The position numbers and the translations under genes are program-made. From Candidatus Melainabacteria bacterium (GTDB lineage Bacteria > Actinomycetota > Actinomycetes > Mycobacteriales > Pseudonocardiaceae), in assembly GCA_903970565.1 (NCBI GenBank), contig CAJCJE010000783.1, forward strand, positions 1 to 5,765: a stretch of DNA of 5,765 nucleotides. The letters run 5' to 3'. Position 1 is the first letter of the stretch. Each line of letters begins with the position of its first letter. The notes below the pieces were generated by a model. That model ran no database searches. It was not told the origin of the DNA and saw nothing but the letters and a program-made list of their open reading frames with translations. Of this stretch, positions 1 through 5,630 are shown piece after piece.

Positions 1-1380
1 CTGGCCGGAGCGATCCACCTGCCAGGCCGGCCGCTCGGCGACACCGGGCAGTTCGGCGACGCCGCCCATCTCGGGTGATTCCCGCTTGGCCAGTTCCTCG
101 TGCAACTGGCGGAGGAGTTCCTGTTCGCGCTGGCTGAGTTCGGCGTCGGTGACCGGTGGCTTCGCCGTGGTCAGCGTGGTCTCCTCATCGGCGATGGCCG
201 GCCGGTGATCGGACAACTCGGTGGAGGACGCCGCGTTGACGCTGCCGGCCAGGCTGGCAATGGCCGGGCTGGTCATCGTCACCTCGTTCGCCTCCGGCGA
301 CGGCACCGGGGACTTCTTCGCCGGTCGCGAGGTTTCCACGGGCGCCGGATCGCTGCTGGCGTGCGCGGGGGTCGGGCTCTTGCTCGCGTGCGCGGGGGAC
401 GACTGCGCGGGGGCCGGCTCGGCGGGCGCGGGCGGTGACGACGAGGCGACCGAAGCGGCAACGGCGGGGGTCGCCGGGGCAGAGCGGGCCGGGGTGGCAG
501 GCGGGGTGGAGCTGGTCGAACCGACCGGGGCTGGGTCCGCCGGCGCGGCCGGGGCATCGGCGATGGTGGTGGTGGTTTCGTCGGCCTTGGCCGCGGCGAT
601 CCGCTGCTGCCAACGGCCGCTCGCGGATTCGCTCGGCAGCCGCTTGTCCACCACCGGGGCGGGAGCGGCCCGGCGACGGGTCGAGGTGACCGGGCGGGGG
701 GCCGGCGACTCCGCGAACGGCGGCTCGGCGGATTCGCCGGTCTTCGGCGCCGGGGCGGCCTGGCTCAGGACGATCCGGCGAGCGGCGGTCAGCGCGCCGC
801 GGTGGTAGTTGGTGAGTTCGCCGCCGACGGCGACCACCTCGACGGTGGCGCTGATGCCGGCGCGGCGCAGCGCCTGCTCCACCCGGTAGGCGGTGGACGG
901 GGCGAAACCGTCCGGGCCGGTTTCCACCAGCACCATCCGCTGCGGCACCGGACCGGAGGTCGAGCCGGCCGGGGTGGTCCGCCAGACGCAGGACACCGAC
1001 CGGATGTCCGGCAGCACCTCCACGACATGGCCGACCGCGTCGGAAATCCCCTCGTCGGGGTCGGGGTCGCTCTCCGCTCCGACGGTGAACCGGTGCCGGG
1101 GCAGCCGGGCGGTGTCGTCGACGACGACCCGGTCCAGCAGCGACGACGCGCTGCGCACCGCGTCGATCAGCCGGGCGAGCACCTCGCGTTCACCGGAGGT
1201 GATCGGAATCCGGCCGGCGACCAGGCTGCCGGCGAGCAGTTCGACCGCACGGTCGAGTTCGGCGACCGCGAGCAGTTCGCGGGTGTCGGTCAGTGCGTCG
1301 TCATCGATCCGGCCCGCACAGGTCAGCAAGAACTCATGCACCTGAATAGGCAGGGCTGCCCGTTCGCTCACGTCCGCCAT
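1..1380 (-). CDS. Unknown protein: paralogue-type N-terminal domain plus long Ala/Pro/Ser-rich linker (partial, C-terminus off left edge)
   Basis: The reading frame is open for 460 codons from ATG at 1380 to the window edge with no stop, so the C-terminus is missing. The start is set by a strong GGAAGGAG ribosome site 7 nt upstream. Residues 1-205 look like a folded domain (helical start, then short strands such as RMVLVETG at 148-155 and TVEVVAVGG at 179-187). They align along their length with the 208-aa protein encoded just upstream. Residues 207-375 are low-complexity Ala/Pro/Ser/Thr with few large hydrophobics and are probably disordered, including a PAHAS repeat. Residues 412-434 (ELSQREQELLRQLHEELAK core) look like a charged amphipathic helix or short coiled coil. 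No signal peptide or membrane helix is visible in the part present. I do not recognise the family. The layout suggests a tethering or scaffold protein, but that is inference. Confidence 0.85.
   Translation of the reverse strand, partial: MADVSERAALPIQVHEFLLTCAGRIDDDALTDTRELLAVAELDRAVELLAGSLVAGRIPITSGEREVLARLIDAVRSASSLLDRVVVDDTARLPRHRFTVGAESDPDPDEGISDAVGHVVEVLPDIRSVSCVWRTTPAGSTSGPVPQRMVLVETGPDGFAPSTAYRVEQALRRAGISATVEVVAVGGELTNYHRGALTAARRIVLSQAAPAPKTGESAEPPFAESPAPRPVTSTRRRAAPAPVVDKRLPSESASGRWQQRIAAAKADETTTTIADAPAAPADPAPVGSTSSTPPATPARSAPATPAVAASVASSSPPAPAEPAPAQSSPAHASKSPTPAHASSDPAPVETSRPAKKSPVPSPEANEVTMTSPAIASLAGSVNAASSTELSDHRPAIADEETTLTTAKPPVTDAELSQREQELLRQLHEELAKRESPEMGGVAELPGVAERPAWQVDRSGQ
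359..413. repeat. Short tandem-like direct repeats in the linker-coding region
   Basis: The 13-mer GCGTGCGCGGGGG occurs at 359-371 and 386-398 (27-bp period, nine codons). A 10-bp partial copy, TGCGCGGGGG, lies at 404-413. The copies are in frame and encode PAHAS twice (residues 329-333 and 338-342), consistent with slippage or duplication in a tolerant disordered linker. Confidence 0.6.
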
Positions 1381-1387
1381 CCCCCGA

Positions 1388-1395
1388 CTCCTTCC
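1388..1395 (-). promoter_or_regulatory. Ribosome binding site GGAAGGAG
   Basis: Reading the minus strand, GGAAGGAG lies 7 nt before the ATG at 1380, in the 30-bp gap after the upstream gene's stop. It fixes the start of the left-edge gene and supports translation from a shared mRNA. Confidence 0.8.
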
Positions 1396-1410
1396 ACCAG
1401 TTGGCCAGTC

Positions 1411-2037
1411 TCAGCTGTGTACGAGTGGCGTCGAAGCCGCGGCTCCGGTGCACAGCAGCTCACTGGCCTCGATGGCCGCCCAGTGATAGGGCGGCGGTTC
1501 CATCTCCGTGGGGAGCACTTCCACGCACGGGTCGTGCTCGCCGAGGGCGCGCTGCATCCGCTGCAACTCACCGGTCAGGTTCATCCACTCCGCCGAGGCG
1601 GAGACCACCAGGACTCGTTTGGCGGGTAGGCCGCTGTCCGAGCGACTCTGCCGCCAGCAGGCACGTACCTCGCCGACGGTCGACCGGCCGCGCAGCACCG
1701 CGTCGAACAGCACGGCGCGTGAATCGCCGAGGCTCATCGGGTACGGCGAACTCGCCGTGAAGACGTAGTCCAGCTCGGGCACGTCGTCGATCTCCCGGAC
1801 CGAACTGAGCAGCCCGGCGTCCGCGCCGTACGGACGCAGCGACACGTCCAGGATGCGGCTTTCCGCCGAGGTGAGTCCGATCCGCTCGCGCAGCAACGTC
1901 AACGGCAGAGCCTGGCTGAGCTCGGGAAGGGCACCGGCGGCCAGCCAGTCACGAAACCGCCAGAGTTGCCGATCTGGCAGTCGTCCGGCCAGTCGGAGCA
2001 ACAACTCGTGGCACGCCGACTCGGCAGCGTCCCCCAT
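1411..2037 (-). CDS. Unknown conserved-looking 208-aa protein, paralogue of the next gene's N-terminal domain
   Basis: ATG at 2037, TGA at 1413, 208 residues. The N-terminal half is helical and Leu/Arg-rich (HELLLRLAGRLPD at 10-22, LWRFRDWLAAG at 25-35). The second half has strand-like segments (KRVLVVSASAEW at 140-151, CVEVLPTE at 171-178) and ends with YHWAAIEASELL at 184-195. No signal peptide, transmembrane helix or known catalytic motif is visible. It ends 30 bp before the next minus-strand gene, so the two are probably co-transcribed. Residues 9-67 match residues 14-72 of that neighbour without gaps at 21 of 59 positions, and weaker matches continue to the end. Ribosome binding is modest (GGTGAT 3 nt upstream, or GAGGGA 10 nt upstream). 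The function is unknown; the alternating helix/strand second half could be a small alpha/beta domain. Confidence 0.85.
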   Translation of the reverse strand: MGDAAESACHELLLRLAGRLPDRQLWRFRDWLAAGALPELSQALPLTLLRERIGLTSAESRILDVSLRPYGADAGLLSSVREIDDVPELDYVFTASSPYPMSLGDSRAVLFDAVLRGRSTVGEVRACWRQSRSDSGLPAKRVLVVSASAEWMNLTGELQRMQRALGEHDPCVEVLPTEMEPPPYHWAAIEASELLCTGAAASTPLVHS

Positions 2038-2116
2038 CTGATCACCGTCCCTCGGGTGGGTGAACCGAGTCTGCCACGGTGACCAATAGTGTTCATCCTG
2101 GTCCCGAAAAGTAGGC

Positions 2117-2190
2117 CGGGAGTAACCGGGGTCGTTGTCGGATCACTGGCGAACTACCGCTGGTAGATCACGGTTACCCGACCGTGACCT
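2117..2190 (-). promoter_or_regulatory. Competing inverted repeats in the 190-bp spacer between the RidA-family gene and the 208-aa gene
   Basis: In minus-strand RNA, AGGTCACGG (2190-2182) can pair with CCGTGATCT (2173-2165): nine pairs including one G-U, with an 8-nt loop. Alternatively CGGGTAACCG (2180-2171) can pair with CGGTTACTCCCG (2128-2117), ten pairs with a 2-nt bulge, enclosing a small CTACC/GGTAG hairpin (2166-2154). The two folds share 2171-2173 and so exclude one another. There is no U-tract. It may be a terminator after the RidA-family gene, an attenuator-like leader, or a protein-binding site; the sequence does not decide. Confidence 0.35.
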
Positions 2191-2198
2191 GGCGATTT

Positions 2199-2227
2199 CC
2201 GGCCGACGAGCCGGCCGGCCGGTCGGC
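2199..2227 (-). terminator. GC-rich hairpin directly after the RidA-family stop codon
   Basis: GCCGAC (2202-2207) and GTCGGC (2222-2227) form a 6-bp inverted repeat, and CCGGC/GCCGG (2199-2203/2210-2214) offers an alternative pairing. It abuts the stop codon at 2228-2230. It lacks a U-tract, which is common for actinobacterial terminators, so this is only a candidate. Confidence 0.3.
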
Positions 2228-2683
2228 TCAGCTGAGTTCGACGATCAGTTCCAGTTCCACCGGGGCACCCAGCGGCAACTCGGCGACCCCGACCGCGGAC
2301 CGGGCGTGCTGACCCGACTCGCCGAAGACCTCGCGCATCAGGTCGGACGCACCGTTGATCACGCCGGGCTGGCCGGTGAAACCGTCGGCCGAGGCCACGA
2401 AACCGACCAGCTTGACCACCCGCAGCACGCTGTCGATGCCGACCAGCACGTGCACGGCGGCCAGCGCGTTCAGCGCGCAGGTCCTGGCCAGCGCCTTGGC
2501 CTCGTCCGGGCTGATCTCGGCGCCGACCTTGCCGGTCGCGGCGAGCCGGCCGTCGACGAAGGGCAACTGGCCGGAGGTGTAGACGTGCGAACCCGTCCGC
2601 ACCGCCGGTACGTAGGCGGCGACCGGGGCGGCTACCGGGGGCAGCGTGATGCCGAGGCCGGCAAGGCGATCGGTCCAGGCCAT
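2228..2683 (-). CDS. RidA/YjgF/YER057c/UK114-family protein
   Basis: 151 residues from ATG at 2683. The family pattern is clear: VYTSGQLPFVDG at 34-45 (cf. the usual SGQ.P...G strand), an NALAAVHVLVG helix at 72-82, VVKLVGFVAS at 89-98, and the C-terminal block ARSAVGVAELPLGAPVELE at 127-145. R128 sits where RidA's substrate-binding arginine lies, and E145 matches the conserved late glutamate. RidA proteins hydrolyse reactive enamine/imine intermediates from PLP enzymes as cytoplasmic trimers. At 151 residues, with an N-terminal extension (DRLAGLGITLPP), this resembles the longer actinobacterial subgroup that includes Rv3678c, whose substrate I cannot name. A frame extension to 2833 is rejected because it covers the DUF4177 gene. 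Translation is probably coupled to that gene, 5 bp upstream. Confidence 0.92.
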   Translation of the reverse strand: MAWTDRLAGLGITLPPVAAPVAAYVPAVRTGSHVYTSGQLPFVDGRLAATGKVGAEISPDEAKALARTCALNALAAVHVLVGIDSVLRVVKLVGFVASADGFTGQPGVINGASDLMREVFGESGQHARSAVGVAELPLGAPVELELIVELS

Positions 2684-2688
2684 ACCGT

Positions 2689-2841
2689 CTACCTCGGCCG
2701 CTTCAGGTAGGCGACCAACTGCTCGCCGGTCGGGCCGGGCAGCACCGTCACCAGTTCCCAGCCGTCCTCGCCCCAGTTGTCGAGGATCTGCTTGGTGGCG
2801 TGGCTCAGCAGCGGGACCGTCGCGTACTCCCACTTCGTCAT
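2689..2841 (-). CDS. DUF4177-like small protein (Rv3678A-type)
   Basis: A 50-residue ORF from ATG at 2841 to TAG at 2689-2691. It carries the DUF4177 pattern: KWEYATVPLL at 3-12, an Ile/Leu helix, then GEDGWELVTVLPG at 24-36 and a closing VAYLKRP at 43-49. The whole protein is essentially one such domain. The function of the family is unknown. It is the first gene of the minus-strand unit and lies 5 bp before the RidA-family start, so the two are almost certainly co-expressed. There is no good Shine-Dalgarno. Instead a TAGGCT box ends exactly 6 nt before the ATG, indicating a leaderless mRNA. The same pairing with a RidA protein is known in mycobacteria. Confidence 0.88.
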   Translation of the reverse strand: MTKWEYATVPLLSHATKQILDNWGEDGWELVTVLPGPTGEQLVAYLKRPR

Positions 2842-2847
2842 GGTCTC

Positions 2848-2853
2848 AGCCTA
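2848..2853 (-). promoter_or_regulatory. -10 box TAGGCT for a leaderless transcript (DUF4177 gene)
   Basis: On the minus strand TAGGCT fits TANNNT. It is followed by GAGACC and then ATG at 2841, which places the predicted transcription start on the A of the start codon. No convincing -35 box is visible. Confidence 0.6.
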
Positions 2854-2925
2854 GTAGGTGAAGCCGATCAACCTCGCACCCCGGCAGGATTCGCCGCGAG
2901 CCGCCGGGGAGCGACGGATCGCGGC

Positions 2926-2931
2926 TACCGT
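2926..2931 (+). promoter_or_regulatory. -10 box TACCGT for a leaderless transcript (small membrane protein)
   Basis: TACCGT fits TANNNT. Six bases (GCAGGG) separate it from the GTG at 2938, so transcription is predicted to begin at the start codon. The AGGGG beside the GTG is too close to act as a Shine-Dalgarno. The box is about 75 bp from the divergent minus-strand -10 box. Confidence 0.6.
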
Positions 2932-2937
2932 GCAGGG

Positions 2938-3189
2938 GTGGAGTTCGCCAGGATCGTTCCGGCCGCCCTGGTCGGCATCGGTGGCCTGCTCGGCGTGCTG
3001 GTGGCGATGGCGCAGGCGCGGGATCGGCGGCGGGCCAGCAACGGTTCGGTCATCCTGACCGGGTTGACCGTGCTGCTGGCAGTGGTCTGCCTCACCGTGC
3101 TGGTGGCCAGCGTACTGCCGGTTCTGGCCGGCTGGGGAGTGGCATTCCTGCTGGCCATGACCATCCTCGCGCTGCTGCACGCACACTGA
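2938..3189 (+). CDS. Small three-helix membrane protein
   Basis: GTG start at 2938, TGA at 3187, 83 residues. Three hydrophobic segments are evident: about 6-25 (IVPAALVGIGGLLGVLVAMA), 38-60, and 62-80 ending in LLHAH. The basic loop RDRRR at 28-32 between the first two should be cytoplasmic, putting the N-terminus outside and the C-terminus probably outside. There is no signal peptidase site and no recognisable family motif. The start was chosen because it fits a leaderless promoter and excludes a 46-residue non-hydrophobic upstream extension that runs antisense through the DUF4177 gene. It lies 75 bp before the ATPase pair in the same direction. Function unknown; a membrane partner for those ATPases is possible but unsupported beyond position. 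Confidence 0.75.
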   Translation: MEFARIVPAALVGIGGLLGVLVAMAQARDRRRASNGSVILTGLTVLLAVVCLTVLVASVLPVLAGWGVAFLLAMTILALLHAH

Positions 3190-3195
3190 TCGGCG

Positions 3196-3211
3196 ACCGG
3201 GACCACCCGGT
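3196..3211 (+). terminator. Hairpin after the membrane protein gene
   Basis: ACCGGG (3196-3201) and CCCGGT (3206-3211) form a perfect 6-bp stem with a 4-nt ACCA loop, 6 nt after the stop codon and upstream of the next promoter. There is no U-tract. It may end the membrane protein transcript. Confidence 0.4.
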
Positions 3212-3252
3212 ACGTCGGCGGGTCGGTAGGGCTGCTCCCAGATCCTGGCATT

Positions 3253-3258
3253 TACGCT
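3253..3258 (+). promoter_or_regulatory. -10 box TACGCT for a leaderless transcript (first ATPase)
   Basis: TACGCT fits TANNNT, and 6 nt separate it from the GTG at 3265, which becomes both transcription start and initiation codon. This spacing favours 3265 over the adjacent in-frame GTG at 3262. No clear -35 box is visible. Confidence 0.6.
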
Positions 3259-3264
3259 GGGGTG

Positions 3265-4278
3265 GTGACATCACCAGGCCCCCAGACCGCGAACTGGCCG
3301 GACGAGCTGGCCAGGGTCCGGTTGCATGTGGTCACCGGCAAGGGTGGCACCGGCAAGACGACCACGGCGGCCGCGTTGGCGCTGTGTCTGGCCACCGGCG
3401 GCCGGCGGGTGCTGCTGGTCGAGGTGGAGGGCCGGCAGGGCATCGCACAGGTCTTCGACCGGGCGCCGCTGCCCTACGTCGAGGAGAAGATCGCCGCCGC
3501 GCCCCGTGGCGGCGAGGTGTGGGCTCTGGCCGTGGACGCCGAGGCGGCGCTGCTGGAGTACCTGGCGATGTTCTACAACCTCGGCTTCGCCGGCCGGACG
3601 CTGCGCAGGATGGGCGCGATCGAGTTCGCCACCACCCTCGCGCCGGGCCTGCGGGACGTGCTGTTCACCGGCAAGATCAAGGAGTGCGTCGGCCGCACCG
3701 ACGACAAGGGCCGGCACCGCTACGACGCGGTCGTGGTCGACGCGCCGCCGACCGGCCGGATCGTGAAGTTCCTCGACGTCACCAAGGCAATGGTGGATCT
3801 GGCCAAGGTGGGTCCGATCCGCGGCCAGAGCGAGGGGGTGGCCCGGCTGCTGCACTCCGGGGACACCGCGGTGCACCTGGTCACCCTGCTGGAAGAGATG
3901 CCGGTGCGCGAAACCCTCGACGCGGTCGACGAACTCAACACCGCCGATCTCCGGCCGGGCGCGGTGCTGGTCAACCGGACCTACGAACCCCGGCTGCCGG
4001 CCGAGCAGATCGCGTCGGCGGCCAGCGGGCGGCTGGACGCGGCCGAGATCGGCAGCGAACTCGGCTCGGTCGGCCTGGACGTCTCGGCGACCGTCGTGGC
4101 GGACCTGATCGCCGAGACGGTGGAGCACGCGGCCAGGGGTGACGCGGCGCTACGCGCGCGAACCCAGCTCGACGAGGCGAACCGGCCCACCCTGACCTTG
4201 CCGGAACTGACCGACGGCGTCGACGTGGCCGGGCTGTACGAACTCGCCGAGGCCCTTGGTGAACAGGGAGTTCGATGA
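3265..4278 (+). CDS. bagA: Get3/ArsA-like ATPase subunit A (Rv3679/BagA type)
   Basis: 337 residues from GTG 3265. A deviant Walker [10 protein letters not shown] at 25-33, carries the signature lysine K26 and the P-loop lysine K31. The switch I position reads VEVEGRQG (52-59), so E55 stands where ArsA/Get3 have the catalytic Asp of DPA. Switch II/Walker B is DAPPTG at 159-164, and a VNR base-contact motif lies at 236-238. No CxxC zinc motif is present, unlike eukaryotic Get3. The family moves or chaperones clients, often membrane proteins, using ATP-driven dimer opening and closing in the cytoplasm. From memory, the M. tuberculosis pair Rv3679/Rv3680 (BagA/BagB) forms a complex linked to glycerol metabolism. 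The gene overlaps the second ATPase gene by 4 bp, so a heteromer is likely. It was once labelled an anion-transport (arsenite) ATPase; no ArsB-type pump is nearby. Confidence 0.93.
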   Translation: MTSPGPQTANWPDELARVRLHVVTGKGGTGKTTTAAALALCLATGGRRVLLVEVEGRQGIAQVFDRAPLPYVEEKIAAAPRGGEVWALAVDAEAALLEYLAMFYNLGFAGRTLRRMGAIEFATTLAPGLRDVLFTGKIKECVGRTDDKGRHRYDAVVVDAPPTGRIVKFLDVTKAMVDLAKVGPIRGQSEGVARLLHSGDTAVHLVTLLEEMPVRETLDAVDELNTADLRPGAVLVNRTYEPRLPAEQIASAASGRLDAAEIGSELGSVGLDVSATVVADLIAETVEHAARGDAALRARTQLDEANRPTLTLPELTDGVDVAGLYELAEALGEQGVR

Positions 4279-5504
4279 CCGACCAGAAGCCGACCGGACA
4301 GAAAACGACCGCGGGGAAGTCGAACGGCCGGCAGGCCGCGCAGCAGCAGCCGGCCGCGAAGACCACGGGTGAGAAGCGGCTGCCGCCGACGGTGGACATC
4401 GACGCGCTGATCGATGATCCGAAGACGCGGGTGATCGTCTGCTGCGGTTCCGGCGGGGTCGGCAAGACGACCACCGCCGCCGCGCTCGGAGTGCGCGCGG
4501 CCGAACGCGGCCGGCGCACGATGGTGCTCACCATCGATCCGGCGCGTCGGCTGGCCCAGTCGCTGGGTTTGCGCGAACTGGGCAACCAGCCGCGCGCGGT
4601 GCACGCCGACGGGTTCGACCCCAAGGGTGAGCTGTCGGCGATGATGCTGGACATGCGGCGCACCTTCGACGACATGGTGCAGGCGCACGCCGGGCCCGAC
4701 CGGGCCGAGCAGATCCTGTCGAATCCCTTCTACAAGACCATTTCCACGTCGTTCTCCGGCACCCAGGAGTACATGGCGATGGAGAAGCTCGGCCAGCTCG
4801 CCGCGACCGGGAAATGGGACCTGATCGTGGTGGACACCCCGCCGAGCCGTTCCGCGCTGGACTTCCTGGACGCGCCGCAGCGGTTGTCCACGGTGCTGGA
4901 CGGCCGGATCATCCGGCTACTGTCCGCGCCGGCACGGGCCGGCGGGCTCGGTATCCGCAAGATCGTCGGCGCCGGATTCGGACTGTTCGCCAAGGTGATC
5001 TCGGCGATCATCGGCGGTCAGCTGCTCCAGGATGCCTCCACCTTCGTCCAGGCCTTCGACAGCATGTTCGGCGGTTTCCGTGAGCGGGCGAGCCAGACCT
5101 ACACCCTGTTGCGCTCGCCGGGCACCGCGTTCCTGGTGGTCGCCGCGCCGGAGCCGGACGCGCTGCGCGAGGCCTCCTACTTCGTGGAACGACTGGAGAC
5201 CGACCAGATGCCGGTGGCCGGGCTGGTGGTCAACCGGACCCATCCGGTGCTCGCCGCGCTGCCGGCGAACAAGGCGCTCTCGGCCGCCGACGAACTCGAC
5301 CGGGCCAGCCGGCCGCCGCTGGCCTCGGCCATGCTGCGGCTGCACGCCGACCGGGTCGCGGTGGCCAACCGGGAGAAGCGGCTGCTCGCCCGGTTCACCA
5401 AGGCCCATCCCTCGGTGGCCGTGGTCGGCGTGTCGGCCCTGCCGGCCGACGTGCACGACCTCGACGGCCTGCGTGAGATCGCGTTGCGGCTGGCCGGGAA
5501 ATAG
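4275..5504 (+). CDS. bagB: Get3/ArsA-like ATPase subunit B (Rv3680/BagB type)
   Basis: 409 residues from the ATG in the ATGA overlap; AGGGAG (4265-4270) lies 4 nt upstream. Residues 1-38 are Gln/Lys/Thr/Ala-rich and probably disordered. The P-loop is GSGGVGKT at 58-65: K64 is present, but S59 replaces the signature lysine. Switch I is intact, TIDPARRLA at 86-94 with catalytic D88. Walker B/switch II is [15 protein letters not shown] at 185-199. A Gly-rich hydrophobic stretch at about 211-251 (including [17 protein letters not shown]) sits where Get3 has its helical client-binding subdomain. VNRTHP at 319-324 is the base-contact region. There is no CxxC zinc motif. The longer helical insert than in subunit A suggests that B handles the client, which is inference. 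Translation is coupled to subunit A. Confidence 0.93.
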   Translation: MTDQKPTGQKTTAGKSNGRQAAQQQPAAKTTGEKRLPPTVDIDALIDDPKTRVIVCCGSGGVGKTTTAAALGVRAAERGRRTMVLTIDPARRLAQSLGLRELGNQPRAVHADGFDPKGELSAMMLDMRRTFDDMVQAHAGPDRAEQILSNPFYKTISTSFSGTQEYMAMEKLGQLAATGKWDLIVVDTPPSRSALDFLDAPQRLSTVLDGRIIRLLSAPARAGGLGIRKIVGAGFGLFAKVISAIIGGQLLQDASTFVQAFDSMFGGFRERASQTYTLLRSPGTAFLVVAAPEPDALREASYFVERLETDQMPVAGLVVNRTHPVLAALPANKALSAADELDRASRPPLASAMLRLHADRVAVANREKRLLARFTKAHPSVAVVGVSALPADVHDLDGLREIALRLAGK

Positions 5505-5522
5505 CACCGGCCGGCCCCGGTG
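5505..5522 (+). terminator. Hairpin abutting the stop codon of the second ATPase gene
   Basis: CACCGG (5505-5510) and CCGGTG (5517-5522) form a perfect 6-bp stem around a 6-nt CCGGCC loop, starting at the first base after TAG. There is no U-tract. A likely terminator for the plus-strand operon facing convergent whiB. Confidence 0.5.
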
Positions 5523-5562
5523 AACACTACCCGGCTCGGGAGCTGGAACCCCGGGCGGGAAT

Positions 5563-5579
5563 GTCGACCGGAGGTCGAC
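5563..5579. terminator. Symmetric hairpin in the convergent spacer
   Basis: GTCGACC (5563-5569) and GGTCGAC (5573-5579) form a perfect 7-bp stem with a 3-nt loop. GTCGACCGG also occurs as a direct repeat (5563-5571 and 5574-5582). Its position between converging genes suits a bidirectional terminator, though a protein-binding site is possible. Confidence 0.4.
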
Positions 5580-5600
5580 CGGCGCGGGCGCGAGGACGTC

Positions 5601-5619
5601 GGCGCGTCCCATTTGCGCC
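5601..5619 (-). terminator. Short hairpin downstream of the whiB stop
   Basis: GGCGC (5601-5605) and GCGCC (5615-5619) pair around a 9-nt loop, 11 bp beyond the whiB stop on the minus strand. The 5-bp stem is weak, so this is a minor candidate. Confidence 0.25.
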
Positions 5620-5630
5620 AACCCAGTGGG

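Noticed and set aside
802..1629. Long plus-strand frame (275 codons) and other plus-strand frames over 100-1760
   Set aside because: They are antisense to the minus-strand paralogue pair. Their translations are Arg/Gly/Pro-rich without domain motifs, whereas the minus-strand frames have ribosome sites, coherent domains and mutual homology.
2061..2100. Possible sigma-type promoter for the 208-aa gene
   Set aside because: The TACTTT (minus strand, near 2107-2112) and nearby A/T-rich stretches lack a matching -35 box or fixed spacing to a start, so no promoter is called.
2800..2937. Upstream extension of the membrane protein from ATG 2800
   Set aside because: It would run antisense through the DUF4177 gene and add 46 residues without family features. 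The GTG at 2938 fits a leaderless promoter exactly.
3262..3264. GTG 3262 as start of ATPase A
   Set aside because: It lies only 3 nt after the TACGCT box, too close for a leaderless start; 3265 has the standard 6-nt gap. The difference is one residue.
3271..4128. Minus-strand frame of 285 codons opposite ATPase A
   Set aside because: It is a GC-driven shadow of a gene with clear Walker motifs. The His/Gln/Arg-rich translation has no recognisable family.
3971..4688. Two minus-strand frames of about 234 codons opposite the ATPase junction
   Set aside because: They are antisense to the well-supported P-loop regions of both ATPases, with low-complexity translations.
3265..5504. Arsenite efflux operon (ArsA-type annotation)
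   Set aside because: There is no ArsB, ArsR, ArsC or ArsD gene nearby, no metal-binding cysteine set is seen, and ATPase A lacks the catalytic Asp.
4917..5621. Minus-strand frame of 234 codons opposite ATPase B and reaching into the whiB spacer
   Set aside because: It covers the conserved C-terminal half of ATPase B, and the translation is Arg/Gly/Gln-rich with no motif.
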